This document shows, piece by piece, positions 16,990 to 26,263 of a stretch of 49,726 nucleotides of DNA (position 1 is its first letter; each line of letters starts with the position of its first letter). Source of the DNA: an uncultured Pelagibacteraceae bacterium (GTDB lineage Bacteria; Pseudomonadota; Alphaproteobacteria; Pelagibacterales; AG-422-B15); contig CACHYW010000005.1 in the NCBI GenBank assembly GCA_902584215.1, forward strand, positions 1 through 49,726. The letters are read 5' to 3'. Both the position numbers and the translations under genes were made by a program. Under the pieces are notes generated by a model that did no database searches, was not told the DNA's origin, and saw only the letters and a list, made by a program, of their open reading frames with translations.

Positions 16990-17745
16990 ATGTGTTCGAT
17001 AGTAATTTTAAAACAAAGTGACTCAGAGTGGCCATTAATAATTGGTGCTAACAGAGATGAAATGAAGGACAGAGAGTCACTCACACCTGGTAGACACTGG
17101 GAAGATAGACCTCATGTATTTGCAGGAAAGGATTTAATTGCTGGAGGCACATGGCTTGGTATCAATGACTATGGTTTAGCAGTTGGTATCATGAATCGAA
17201 TGAACAGTTTAGGACCATTAGATAATAAAAGAAGTAGGGGAGAATTGGTTTTAGACGCATTAGATCATGCAGATGCATCCGAGGCTCTTAACGCCATGAT
17301 TGAAATTGAAAAGGACTCTTATCGAGGATTTAATATGCTCATTGCTGATAATATAAACGCTTACTGGATAAAGTCAGACGAGGAACAAGAAGCCATTGAA
17401 TACTTTAACATACCCGACGGACTTTCGATGATAACGGCATATGATCGAAATGATTTAAAATCAAAACGTATTAAAACTTATCTATCAAAGTTTGCTTTAT
17501 CTCTTGAGCCAAATCCATCAAAAGGGGAATGGCAAGACTGGGAAATGTTATTGGGAAGCACTTACAGTGAAGATAAAAATCCACTAAGCGCTATGTGTGT
17601 GAAGACTGATATGGGATTTCAAACAGTATCATCAACTTTAATCGCACTGCCCAGCTTTCAACCTAAGGGAGCGAAGCGAAAGCCTGTCTACAAATTTGCT
17701 AATGGCTCTCCTGATTTATCAAGTTACACTGAACTTGATCTGTAA
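16990..17745 (+). CDS. NRDE/TANGO2 family protein
   Basis: This 251-residue protein starts MCSIVILKQ and has the NRDE motif in GANRDEMKDRES, followed by GGTWLGINDYGLAVGIMNR, as in the NRDE/TANGO2 family. Cys2 would be the N-terminal nucleophile of an Ntn-hydrolase-like fold after Met removal. In eukaryotes TANGO2 is linked to acyl-CoA/heme handling; bacterial roles are unclear. It stands alone ahead of the fadA promoter region. Confidence 0.85.
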   Translation: MCSIVILKQSDSEWPLIIGANRDEMKDRESLTPGRHWEDRPHVFAGKDLIAGGTWLGINDYGLAVGIMNRMNSLGPLDNKRSRGELVLDALDHADASEALNAMIEIEKDSYRGFNMLIADNINAYWIKSDEEQEAIEYFNIPDGLSMITAYDRNDLKSKRIKTYLSKFALSLEPNPSKGEWQDWEMLLGSTYSEDKNPLSAMCVKTDMGFQTVSSTLIALPSFQPKGAKRKPVYKFANGSPDLSSYTELDL

Positions 17746-17825
17746 CCATGTTATATTATTAATTAAATTATTGATTTTATTGATTAATATTTAGAAAGTT
17801 TACTGGCACTTTCTTATATTTAGTA

Positions 17826-17888
17826 TTGTTTGAAAATTCTTAATTATTATAATCGACAAACTTATAATCAATATTTTGGAGTACCCGA
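17826..17888 (+). promoter_or_regulatory. Putative promoter and ribosome site for the fadA-fadB-tpa-xsc run
   Basis: TTGTTT at 17826 and TATAAT at 17848 are separated by 16 bases, a plausible -35/-10 pair. A second TATAAT lies at 17863. A GGAG ribosome site at about 17878 precedes the fadA ATG. The AT-rich context makes TATAAT common, so this is tentative. The rest of the 143-base gap (17746 onward) shows only a weak 7-bp inverted repeat. Confidence 0.4.
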
Positions 17889-19097
17889 ATGACTGACTGT
17901 TATATTTATGACGCAATTAGAACGCCTCGTGGCAAAGGCAAAAAAAATGGAACTTTACATGAAGTTACAGCCTTAGAACTTGCAACTCAGGTTCTAAATA
18001 ATGTTAAAGACCGCAATCAACTAGATACATCTGATGTAGATGATGTTGTAATGGGATGTGTTGCTCCGGTTGGTGAACAGGGTGCTAATATTGCTCGTTC
18101 TGCTGTACTCAACTCAGAATTTGATCAATCAGTATCAGGGGTGCAAATAAATAGATTTTGTGCATCTGGTTTAGAAGCAACAAACATGGCAGCTGCTCAA
18201 GTTATGTCTGGTCAGGCACAGATGTCCATAGGCGGCGGTGTTGAGTCAATGTCAAGAGTACCAATGGGTTCTGATGGCGGAGCAATGGTAGCTGATCCTT
18301 CAGTAGCAATTAAAAACTATTTTGTACCTCAAGGAATAAGCGCAGATATGATTGCTTCAAAATGGGGCTTTACCCGTGATGATGTAGATGCTTATGCGGT
18401 TGAGAGTCAACAAAGAGCTAAAAAAGCTTGGGATGAAAAAAGATTTGATAAATCAATCACACCTGTGAAAGATATTAATGGTTTAACAATATTAGATCAT
18501 GACGAACATATGAGGCCCGATGCAACAATGCAATCACTGGGATCACTAGATCCTTCTTTTGCAATGATGGGTGAAATGGCTGGCTTTGATGCAACAATAC
18601 AACAAAGGTATCCAGAAGTAGAAAAAGTTAATCATGTGCACACAGCAGGCAATTCCTCTGGGATTGTTGATGGCGCAGCCGCAATTCTACTTGGAAATAA
18701 AGAAATGGGCGAAAAGCATGGTCTTAAGGCAAGAGCGAAAATTAAAGGATTTGCATCAATTGGATCTGAGCCGAGCATAATGTTGACTGGACCGGGCTAT
18801 GTTTCAGATAAAGTTTTAAAGAATCTTGGAATGGATAAAAACGACATTGATTTATGGGAATTAAATGAAGCTTTTGCAGTTGTTGTTTTGAGATACCTAG
18901 AGCATATGGGCATCGATCATTCTCAAATTAATGTAAATGGTGGAGCTATTGCAATGGGACATCCTCTTGGTGCTACTGGCGCAATGATACTTGGTACAGT
19001 TCTTGATGAGTTAGAAAGAACGAACAAGTCTACAGCATTGGCTACATTGTGTGTCGGCGGAGGCATGGGAACTGCCACTGTTATCGAGCGCGTTTAA
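17889..19097 (+). CDS. Acetyl-CoA C-acyltransferase (thiolase)
   Basis: This 402-residue thiolase has the acylation Cys in [15 protein letters not shown] (about residue 92), the [15 protein letters not shown] motif with the active His, and the second Cys in [11 protein letters not shown] near the C-terminus. It catalyses thiolytic release of acetyl-CoA in fatty-acid beta-oxidation or the reverse condensation. It is followed after 17 bases by the multifunctional FadB-type enzyme, the usual partner, so a beta-oxidation role is likely. A FadA-like identity is favoured over a biosynthetic thiolase. Confidence 0.92.
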   Translation: MTDCYIYDAIRTPRGKGKKNGTLHEVTALELATQVLNNVKDRNQLDTSDVDDVVMGCVAPVGEQGANIARSAVLNSEFDQSVSGVQINRFCASGLEATNMAAAQVMSGQAQMSIGGGVESMSRVPMGSDGGAMVADPSVAIKNYFVPQGISADMIASKWGFTRDDVDAYAVESQQRAKKAWDEKRFDKSITPVKDINGLTILDHDEHMRPDATMQSLGSLDPSFAMMGEMAGFDATIQQRYPEVEKVNHVHTAGNSSGIVDGAAAILLGNKEMGEKHGLKARAKIKGFASIGSEPSIMLTGPGYVSDKVLKNLGMDKNDIDLWELNEAFAVVVLRYLEHMGIDHSQINVNGGAIAMGHPLGATGAMILGTVLDELERTNKSTALATLCVGGGMGTATVIERV

Positions 19098-19114
19098 AAA
19101 TCAAAGGTAATATT

Positions 19115-21307
19115 ATGAGTGATGTAACTTATGAAATAGATAGTGATGGTGTTGCGGTAGTAACTTGGGATTTAGAAAATCGTTCAATGAACGTTCTCAA
19201 TTTTCAATCTTTAGGTGAATATAGACAAATTATAGAAAAGCTTATTGGCGACGATGCAGTTAAAGGTATCGTTCTGAGAAGCGCTAAAGATGCATTCATA
19301 GCCGGAGCAGATCTTACGTCTTCTGAAGTTTTTGGTTTTGACAGCGTTCAAGAAGATAAAGTTAAGGCTGCAGAAAAAATTTATAATGGAAATATGGAAA
19401 TGCAACTGTTGTTTAGAAGCATGGAAACATGTGGCAAGCCTTTTGTTGCAGCAATAAATGGACATGCTTTAGGCGGTGGATTTGAGATTTGTTTGTCATG
19501 TCATTATCGTGTTGCAATTGATAATGATAAAATTCAAATCGGACAACCAGAAGCAAAAGTTGGCCTTATACCCGGAGCGGGTGGGACTCAAAGAGTGCCT
19601 AGATTGGCAGGAGTTACCCAAGACATAATGGGCTTCCTTTTAGCAGGAACTCCATTCACTCCTAAAAAAGCTCTTAGCGCAGGACTTATTAACGAAGTGA
19701 CAGACAAAGAAAGTTTATTAGCCGTTGCAAAAAAATATATTGTTGATGGTGGTAAAGCAGTTCAACCATGGGATGAAAAAGGATTTAAATTCCCAGGTGG
19801 ACTTCCTTACACGCCAAAAGGCATGATGCTATGGGCTGCGGCCTCATCATCGCTTAGGAAAAATTCTTACAATAACTATCCAGCTCAAACAGCTATTTTG
19901 TCCGCAGTATATGAAGGTGTTCAGGTTCCAATTGATGCTGCATTAAGAATTGAGGCGCGATACTTCACCAATGTAGTAATGGATCCAAGATCGCAAAATA
20001 TGGTCAGAAGCTTATTTGTAAATATGCAAGCTCTCAGTAAGGGAGCAAGAAGGCCAAAGGACTTTGAAAAGTATGATGTCAAAAAAATTGGTATACTTGG
20101 AGCTGGACTAATGGGTGCAGGTATCGCTTATGTTACCGCAAAAGCAGGTATAGAGGTTATTTTAATTGATACTGATCAAGATGCTGCCGATAAAGGAAAA
20201 GATTACTCAACTAAAATATTAGATAAGCAATTAAGCAAAAAAAGAACTACAGAAGAAAAGAAAGAAAAACTTTTAAACTTAATAACTCCTACTACTGATT
20301 ACTCTTTGCTTCAAGGTGCAGATCTAATTGTAGAAGCAGTTTTTGAAAACAGAGACATCAAGGCCGAAGTTACCGCTAAAGCTGAAGCACAAATTGCTGA
20401 GACGGCTGTTTTTGGTTCCAATACTTCAACTTTACCCATCACAGGACTGGCTAAAAATTCTAAAAGACCTAATAATTTTATTGGAATTCATTATTTTTCT
20501 CCTGTTGAAAGAATGCCATTAGTTGAAATTATTATGGGAAAAGAAACATCACAGGAGACTCTTGCTAAGACAATGGATTATGTGCAAAAGATTAAGAAAA
20601 CTCCAATTGTGGTAAATGACAGTAGAGGTTTCTATACAAGCCGCGTATTCAGCACATATACAGGTGAAGGTGTTGCAATGCTTGCAGAAGGAATTAAGCC
20701 CGCACTAATTGAAAATGCTGGAAAGATGACAGGCATGCCAATGGCGCCTTTAGCTCTCTCAGATGCTGTAGCTTTAGATCTTGCATGGAAGGTGACTACT
20801 CAAACTAAAAAAGACTTCGAGGCAGAGGGAAAAGAGTTTCCTATTACACCTATGTATTCAATTATGGAAGAAATGGTTGAAAAGCAAGGCAGGTTTGGAA
20901 AGAAGAATAATAAAGGGTTTTATGAATATCCTGAGAGCGGGAAAAAATACTTATGGCCTGAATTATCTAATCTTTGTAAGGAAAGTAACGAGCAGCCTGA
21001 AGTTGATGAACTAAAAAAGAGATTTCTCTATATTCAAGCCTTGGAAACAGCTAAGTGTTATGAAGAAAATGTTCTAACAGATGTGCGCGATGCTGATATT
21101 GGAGCAATTCTAGGCTGGGGAATGGCACCTTGGACTGGTGGAACGCTATCTTACATTGATATGATAGGCGTCAAAGAATTTGTTGCTGAAGCAGATAAAC
21201 TTGCACAAAAATATGGTGAAAGGTTTACACCTTGCAAGCTTCTTCGTGATATGGCCGCAAAAAATGAGACATTTCATAAAAGTGGTAATTCTAGTCAAGC
21301 AGCTTAA
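19115..21307 (+). CDS. Multifunctional enoyl-CoA hydratase / 3-hydroxyacyl-CoA dehydrogenase (FadB/FadJ type)
   Basis: The protein has 730 residues from the ATG at 19115, which is preceded by AAAGG; the track start at 19049 lies inside the thiolase gene. The N-terminal crotonase domain has IAGADL and GHALGGGFEI, with Glu, and GQPEAKVGLIPGAGGTQR, with the second catalytic Glu. The dehydrogenase part starts with the NAD motif GILGAGLMGAGIAY (about residue 335) and contains IGIHYFSPVERMPLVEI, then two C-terminal 3HCDH domains. It performs steps two and three of beta-oxidation and pairs with the upstream thiolase. Confidence 0.92.
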   Translation: MSDVTYEIDSDGVAVVTWDLENRSMNVLNFQSLGEYRQIIEKLIGDDAVKGIVLRSAKDAFIAGADLTSSEVFGFDSVQEDKVKAAEKIYNGNMEMQLLFRSMETCGKPFVAAINGHALGGGFEICLSCHYRVAIDNDKIQIGQPEAKVGLIPGAGGTQRVPRLAGVTQDIMGFLLAGTPFTPKKALSAGLINEVTDKESLLAVAKKYIVDGGKAVQPWDEKGFKFPGGLPYTPKGMMLWAAASSSLRKNSYNNYPAQTAILSAVYEGVQVPIDAALRIEARYFTNVVMDPRSQNMVRSLFVNMQALSKGARRPKDFEKYDVKKIGILGAGLMGAGIAYVTAKAGIEVILIDTDQDAADKGKDYSTKILDKQLSKKRTTEEKKEKLLNLITPTTDYSLLQGADLIVEAVFENRDIKAEVTAKAEAQIAETAVFGSNTSTLPITGLAKNSKRPNNFIGIHYFSPVERMPLVEIIMGKETSQETLAKTMDYVQKIKKTPIVVNDSRGFYTSRVFSTYTGEGVAMLAEGIKPALIENAGKMTGMPMAPLALSDAVALDLAWKVTTQTKKDFEAEGKEFPITPMYSIMEEMVEKQGRFGKKNNKGFYEYPESGKKYLWPELSNLCKESNEQPEVDELKKRFLYIQALETAKCYEENVLTDVRDADIGAILGWGMAPWTGGTLSYIDMIGVKEFVAEADKLAQKYGERFTPCKLLRDMAAKNETFHKSGNSSQAA

Positions 21308-21355
21308 ATAAGATTAGTATAATCATTATATCTTTATAGATTTGAAAGGATCCAT

Positions 21356-22678
21356 ATGGCAAACACTACACCTACGACTAATTCACTCGAAAATTACTTT
21401 TTACCCTTCACTGCAAATAAGGATTTCAAAAAAGATCCGAGGCTTTTGGATAGAGGGGAAGGTGTATATTATTGGAACCATAAAGGTGATACGGTAATTG
21501 ATGCTTCTTCAGGATTATTTTGCGTACCTCTAGGTCATGGAAGAAAAGAAATTGCGGATGCTGTTCATCAGCAATTATTAAAATTAGATTATTCACCAAG
21601 CTTCCAGGTTTCACACTTGCCTGCTTTTACTTGCGCTGAAAAAGTTGCAAAACTATTACCTGGTGACTTAAACAATGTTTTTTTCACGATATGTGGATCA
21701 ACAGCAATAGATTCAGCTATAAAAATTGTTCAAGCATATCAGCATGCAATTGGACAAGCTCATCGAATGAAGTTTGTATCACGTGAAAGAGCTTACCACG
21801 GTGTAAATATTGGCGGCACATCTCTTAGTGGCATGATTAAAAATAGAGAAATATTTACTGCTGCAATGCCTGGCGTTATTCATTTAAGACATACCTGGTT
21901 AGATGAAAATAAGTTTACAAAAGGTCAACCAGAACATGGTGCACATTTAGCTGATGATCTTCAAAGGTTTGTTGATATGTATGGCCCAGAGTCAATTGCT
22001 GCATGCTTTGTAGAGCCTATCGCGGGATCAACGGGAACATTAATACCACCTAAGGGATACTTAGAAAAGTTAAGAGCAACATGTGATAAGCATGGCATCG
22101 TATTAATTTTTGATGAAGTTATTACAGGGTTTGGAAGAACAGGAAAGTCTTTTGGTTCAGTTAAGTATAATGTTCAACCAGATATGATCACTATGGCTAA
22201 AGCTATTACGAATGGTTCCCAGCCAATGGGAGCTGTTGGGGTTTCTGATAAAATTTATAACGCAATTGTTGATAATGGCCCTGAACACGGAGTTGAGTTT
22301 TTTCATGGCTACACATACTCAGGTCACCCCGCATGTGTTGCAGCTTCATTAGCTACATTAGATATTTATGAAAAAGAAGATATTTTTGCAAGAGCTGAAA
22401 AGATGTCACCTTATTTTTTAGATGCTGTTTTTGATGCGTTTAAAGATGTTCCGGCTGTAACAGATGTTCGGGGAGATGGAATGATGGCTGCCATCGATCT
22501 TGCAGTTGATAAAACTCCAGGGGTACGTGGATATGATGCTCAAAAGAAAACTTTTGCGAATGGAGTTCATATTAAATTTACTGGCGACAGCGGTATAATT
22601 GCACCTGCTTTGATTGCCGAAGAAAAGCACATTGACGAAATGTTACAAAAAATAAAAGAAGTAGTTGTTAAATATTAA
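21356..22678 (+). CDS. tpa: Class III aminotransferase, probable taurine:pyruvate aminotransferase
   Basis: This 440-residue PLP enzyme of aminotransferase class III has a GSTAIDSAIK phosphate-binding region, the LIFDEVITGFGRTG motif with the PLP-binding Asp, and the Schiff-base Lys in MITMAKAITNG (about residue 285). By itself the fold also covers beta-alanine:pyruvate aminotransferases. The immediate downstream xsc gene and nearby ald make taurine:pyruvate aminotransferase (taurine to sulfoacetaldehyde, pyruvate to alanine) the best reading. A good ribosome site (AAAGGA) precedes the ATG. Confidence 0.85.
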   Translation: MANTTPTTNSLENYFLPFTANKDFKKDPRLLDRGEGVYYWNHKGDTVIDASSGLFCVPLGHGRKEIADAVHQQLLKLDYSPSFQVSHLPAFTCAEKVAKLLPGDLNNVFFTICGSTAIDSAIKIVQAYQHAIGQAHRMKFVSRERAYHGVNIGGTSLSGMIKNREIFTAAMPGVIHLRHTWLDENKFTKGQPEHGAHLADDLQRFVDMYGPESIAACFVEPIAGSTGTLIPPKGYLEKLRATCDKHGIVLIFDEVITGFGRTGKSFGSVKYNVQPDMITMAKAITNGSQPMGAVGVSDKIYNAIVDNGPEHGVEFFHGYTYSGHPACVAASLATLDIYEKEDIFARAEKMSPYFLDAVFDAFKDVPAVTDVRGDGMMAAIDLAVDKTPGVRGYDAQKKTFANGVHIKFTGDSGIIAPALIAEEKHIDEMLQKIKEVVVKY

Positions 22679-22694
22679 TAGAAAAGTTTTAAAT

Positions 22695-24473
22695 ATGACT
22701 AAAATGACAACAGAAGAAGCTTTTATCAAGGTTTTACAGAAGCATGGCATACAACATGCATTTGGGATTATTGGTTCAGCGTTTATGCCTATATCTGATT
22801 TATTTCCCAAAGCCGGTATAACTTTTTGGGATGTAGCTCACGAAACTAACGGAGGCATTGTCGCTGATGGATACACTCGTGCTACAGGAAAAATGTCAAT
22901 GTGCATTGCTCAGAATGGTCCTGGTATCACAAACTTTGTGACGCCAATTAAAACAGCATACTGGAATCATACTCCTTTACTTTTAGTAACGCCTCAAGCT
23001 GCCAACAAAACAATTGGTCAAGGCGGATTTCAAGAAGTCGAGCAGATGGCTTTATTTAAAGATATGGTTTGCTATCAAGAAGAGGTGAGAGATCCTTCCA
23101 GAATAGCAGAGGTTTTAAATAGAGTAATATCAAAAGCGTTTAGGGGCTCAGCACCTGCTCAAATAAATGTACCCAGAGACATGTGGACACAAGTCATTGA
23201 TATTGAAATACCAACGATTATAAATTTTGAAAGACCAGCTGGGGGGAATGAGGCAATATTAAAAGCATCAAAGTTACTATCTAATGCTAAATTTCCTGTA
23301 ATTTTATCTGGTGCTGGCGTTGTATTAGGCGATGCTATTGAAGAATGTAAATTACTTGCTGAAAGATTGGATGCTCCCGTTGCGTGTGGATATCAACATA
23401 ATGATAGTTTTCCAGGTAATCATCGTTTAGCTGTTGGACCCTTAGGTTATAATGGATCAAAAGCAGCAATGGAATTAATTTCAAAGGCTGATGTTGTTCT
23501 TGCTTTAGGTACTAGGTTAAACCCTTTTTCTACTTTACCATGCTATGGCATAGATTATTGGCCAACAGATGCATCAGTAATTCAAGTCGATATCAATTCA
23601 GACCGTATAGGGCTTACTAAAAAGGTAAGTGTAGGCATTTGTGGAGATTCAAAGCTTGTAACACAACAATTAATAAATAACTTAGCTCTAAGCGCTGGTG
23701 ATAATGGTAGAGATGATCGAAAAGCATTAGTTCATCAAACCAAATCTTCTTGGCTGCAAACACTAAGCAGCATGGATCACGAAGATGATGATCCTGGAAC
23801 CACATGGAACGCAGACTCTAGGAAGAGAGACTCTGATAGAATGTCTCCACGAATGGCTTGGAGAGCAATCCAAGCGGCTCTGCCCAGAGAAGCAATTATT
23901 TCCTCAGATATTGGCAATAATTGTGCAATAGGAAATGCTTATCCTACTTTTGATGAAGGAAGAAAGTATCTTGCTCCGGGTCTATTTGGTCCGTGTGGAT
24001 ATGGTTTCCCCTCAGTTCTAGGCGCTAAAATTGGATGTCCTAATATTCCAGTTGTTGGATTTGCTGGCGATGGTGCATTTGGTATTAGTATGAACGAGAT
24101 GACCTCTTGTGCAAGAGAAGAATGGCCTGCCATTACCATGGTAATATTCAGAAATTATCAATGGGGTGCCGAGAAAAGAAATTCAATTCTTTGGTATAAT
24201 AATAATTTTGTTGGAACTGAATTAGATCCAGAACTAAGTTACGCAAAAGTAGCAGAAGGATGTGGCTTAAAAGGTGTCATAGTTAGAACGATGGAAGAAT
24301 TGACTCAAAACCTAAGGAAGGCCTGCGAAGATCAGGATAAAGGTATCACAACATTTATTGAAGTTATTTTGAATCAAGAATTAGGCGAGCCTTTCAGAAG
24401 AGATGCAATGAAAAAGCCTGTTGAAATTGCAGGCATTGACTCCAGTGATATGAGTCAAGAACAAATAGGCTAG
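22695..24473 (+). CDS. xsc: Sulfoacetaldehyde acetyltransferase (TPP-dependent)
   Basis: The protein has 592 residues from the ATG at 22695; the track's TTG start at 22665 lies within tpa. Xsc is a TPP enzyme converting sulfoacetaldehyde plus phosphate to acetyl phosphate and sulfite. Recognisable Xsc stretches include FGIIGSAFMPISDLFP, CIAQNGPGITNFVTP, and the TPP/Mg motif GFAGDGAFGISMNEM (about residue 455). Length is normal for Xsc. It lies 16 bases after tpa. No pta gene for acetyl phosphate conversion is in the window. Sulfite released here is a natural substrate for the AprBA operon. Confidence 0.93.
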   Translation: MTKMTTEEAFIKVLQKHGIQHAFGIIGSAFMPISDLFPKAGITFWDVAHETNGGIVADGYTRATGKMSMCIAQNGPGITNFVTPIKTAYWNHTPLLLVTPQAANKTIGQGGFQEVEQMALFKDMVCYQEEVRDPSRIAEVLNRVISKAFRGSAPAQINVPRDMWTQVIDIEIPTIINFERPAGGNEAILKASKLLSNAKFPVILSGAGVVLGDAIEECKLLAERLDAPVACGYQHNDSFPGNHRLAVGPLGYNGSKAAMELISKADVVLALGTRLNPFSTLPCYGIDYWPTDASVIQVDINSDRIGLTKKVSVGICGDSKLVTQQLINNLALSAGDNGRDDRKALVHQTKSSWLQTLSSMDHEDDDPGTTWNADSRKRDSDRMSPRMAWRAIQAALPREAIISSDIGNNCAIGNAYPTFDEGRKYLAPGLFGPCGYGFPSVLGAKIGCPNIPVVGFAGDGAFGISMNEMTSCAREEWPAITMVIFRNYQWGAEKRNSILWYNNNFVGTELDPELSYAKVAEGCGLKGVIVRTMEELTQNLRKACEDQDKGITTFIEVILNQELGEPFRRDAMKKPVEIAGIDSSDMSQEQIG

Positions 24474-25093
24474 GATTTTCTTAAAATATAAATTTTATTT
24501 TTTGCGCTGGAGTTGTGACGAGGAAGTGCAAGGAATGGCCTTGAGATATACAAAGGAGTGTATTCATTAGTTCTGTAGGATAGTTCTGTATCAAAACCTA
24601 ATTTTTTAAAAATCGTCTCAGAAATTGAAAGTATTAAGTAACCATTTTTTTTTGTAACTCTTAATAATTCTTTGATTGCACCTGGCCCTACATGACCAGC
24701 TGTAAGGACTCCTGTACAGATTAATAAATCAAACTGATTACTTTTCAATGTAGTTTTTTTATTTAATGATTGGCAAACAAGCTTCTTGAAAATTTTTTTT
24801 GATTTAGCAAGTTCTAGCATTTCTTTTGAATTATCTAAACCCGTAAGATTTTTATAATCTAATTTACTGAACTCTTCAGCTACTAATCCAGTTCCACATC
24901 CAGCGTCTAAAATATTTGCTTTTTTTGAAATTTTTATTTTCTTACTAAGAATGATCTCTTTCAATCGTTTTGGATAAGCGTATCCCCAATCAGTTAAATC
25001 CTTATCGTATTCCTTTGCCCAATTTTTATAATGCAGTTTTAGTTTTGCTGGATTCTTTTCTGTATAAACAATTTTAAGCCATTTTTTTGCCAT
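24470..25093 (-). CDS. Class I SAM-dependent methyltransferase
   Basis: This 207-residue protein has the Rossmann methyltransferase motif I (ANILDAGCGTGLVAEEF, about residues 60-76), the acidic end of strand 2 (LTGLDNSKEML) and a later motif IV-like LLICTGVLT. The N-terminus includes AKEYDKDLTDWGYAYP, as in methyltransferases of the UbiE/WBSCR27-like type. The substrate is unknown. It is transcribed opposite to the taurine genes, its 3' end overlapping the xsc stop by 4 bases. Confidence 0.82.
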   Translation of the reverse strand: MAKKWLKIVYTEKNPAKLKLHYKNWAKEYDKDLTDWGYAYPKRLKEIILSKKIKISKKANILDAGCGTGLVAEEFSKLDYKNLTGLDNSKEMLELAKSKKIFKKLVCQSLNKKTTLKSNQFDLLICTGVLTAGHVGPGAIKELLRVTKKNGYLILSISETIFKKLGFDTELSYRTNEYTPLYISRPFLALPRHNSSAKNKIYILRKS

Positions 25094-25147
25094 TAGAGAT
25101 CTTAGTCCTTTTTATATTTATACAAATAGTATAAAAATTAGTCATAT

Positions 25148-26263
25148 ATGTTAATAGGTGTTCCTAAAGAAATCAAACCTCAAGAAAATAGAGTAGGACT
25201 ATCTGCTGATAGTGTAAAGATACTTGTTTCAGAGGGCAATAAGGTAATTGTTGAAACAGGGGCAGGAATAGGCTCAGGCTTTACTGACGCTGACTACGCT
25301 TCTGCAGGTGCAAGCATTTGCAAAACTGCCAGAGAAGTTTTTGATATAAGTGAATTAATAATTAAAGTTAAAGAACCACAAAAACAAGAAGTTGAGCTTC
25401 TTAAAAAAAATCAACTATTATTTACCTATCTTCATTTAGCCGCCAATAAGGAACTTACCCTAGGGCTAATGAAATCTAGATCAACGTGTATCGCCTACGA
25501 GACTGTTACTGATGAGAATAATCGCCTACCACTACTCGCTCCGATGAGCGAAGTTGCAGGCAGAATTTCTATTCAAGCAGGAGCAAGATCATTAGAGATG
25601 ACAAACAATGGCAGAGGAGTACTTTTATCAGGTGCAACTGGAGCCCCGCCAGCAAATGTAGTTATTATTGGGTGTGGTGTAGTTGGATTTAATGCCGCAT
25701 TAATAGCGCATGGAATGAAAGCAAATGTTATTTTAATTGATCAATCTCAACAGAGGCTTGATGAACTAAAATCATTCTTTAACAATGAAGTTTCAACTGT
25801 GATTTCGACACCTGATAATATTGATGCAAATGTAAAAGATTGCGATTTATTGATAGGGGGTGTTCTTGTGCCAGGCGCGTCAGCGCCAAAACTAGTTTCG
25901 GAAAACTTAGTTTCAAAGATGAAACCAGGCTCTGCTCTTGTTGACGTAGCCATTGATCAGGGGGGATGCATTGAAACTAGCAAGCCAACAACTCATGCTG
26001 ATCCGGTGTATGTTCTGCATAATGTTGTTCATTATTGTGTTACAAATATGCCTGGATGTGTTCCTAGAACATCAACAATAAGCCTTAATCAAGCAACATT
26101 GCCATTTGTATCTGATTTAGCCAAAAATGGTCTCAATAAAGCTTTGAGTTCTAATAAAAATTTCTTAAATGGTCTAAATGTAATGGACGGAAACTGTACA
26201 CAGCAAGATGTAGCTATAGATCTTGATTTAGATTTTTGTATGCCTGAAAAGTTAATTGCTTAA
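25148..26263 (+). CDS. ald: Alanine dehydrogenase
   Basis: This 371-residue protein matches alanine dehydrogenase throughout: start MLIGVPKEIKPQENRVGL, YLHLAANKELTL, APMSEVAGRISIQAGA, the NAD-binding VVIIGCGVVGFNAA (about residue 170) and NMPGCVPRTSTISLNQATLPF near the C-terminus. It oxidises alanine to pyruvate and ammonium. Next to tpa-xsc it would regenerate the pyruvate consumed by Tpa, the known arrangement in taurine-degrading bacteria. It has its own promoter region, since the methyltransferase gene separates it from xsc. Confidence 0.94.
   Translation: MLIGVPKEIKPQENRVGLSADSVKILVSEGNKVIVETGAGIGSGFTDADYASAGASICKTAREVFDISELIIKVKEPQKQEVELLKKNQLLFTYLHLAANKELTLGLMKSRSTCIAYETVTDENNRLPLLAPMSEVAGRISIQAGARSLEMTNNGRGVLLSGATGAPPANVVIIGCGVVGFNAALIAHGMKANVILIDQSQQRLDELKSFFNNEVSTVISTPDNIDANVKDCDLLIGGVLVPGASAPKLVSENLVSKMKPGSALVDVAIDQGGCIETSKPTTHADPVYVLHNVVHYCVTNMPGCVPRTSTISLNQATLPFVSDLAKNGLNKALSSNKNFLNGLNVMDGNCTQQDVAIDLDLDFCMPEKLIA

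Noticed and set aside
17793-17814. AGAAAGT-(8)-ACTTTCT inverted repeat after the NRDE gene as a terminator
   Set aside because: The stem is only 7 bp, AT-rich, and lacks a T-run; too weak to call.
19049-19114. Extended N-terminus of the FadB-type protein
   Set aside because: The extra 22 residues are read from inside the thiolase gene in another frame; the ATG at 19115 has a ribosome site and fits the family start.
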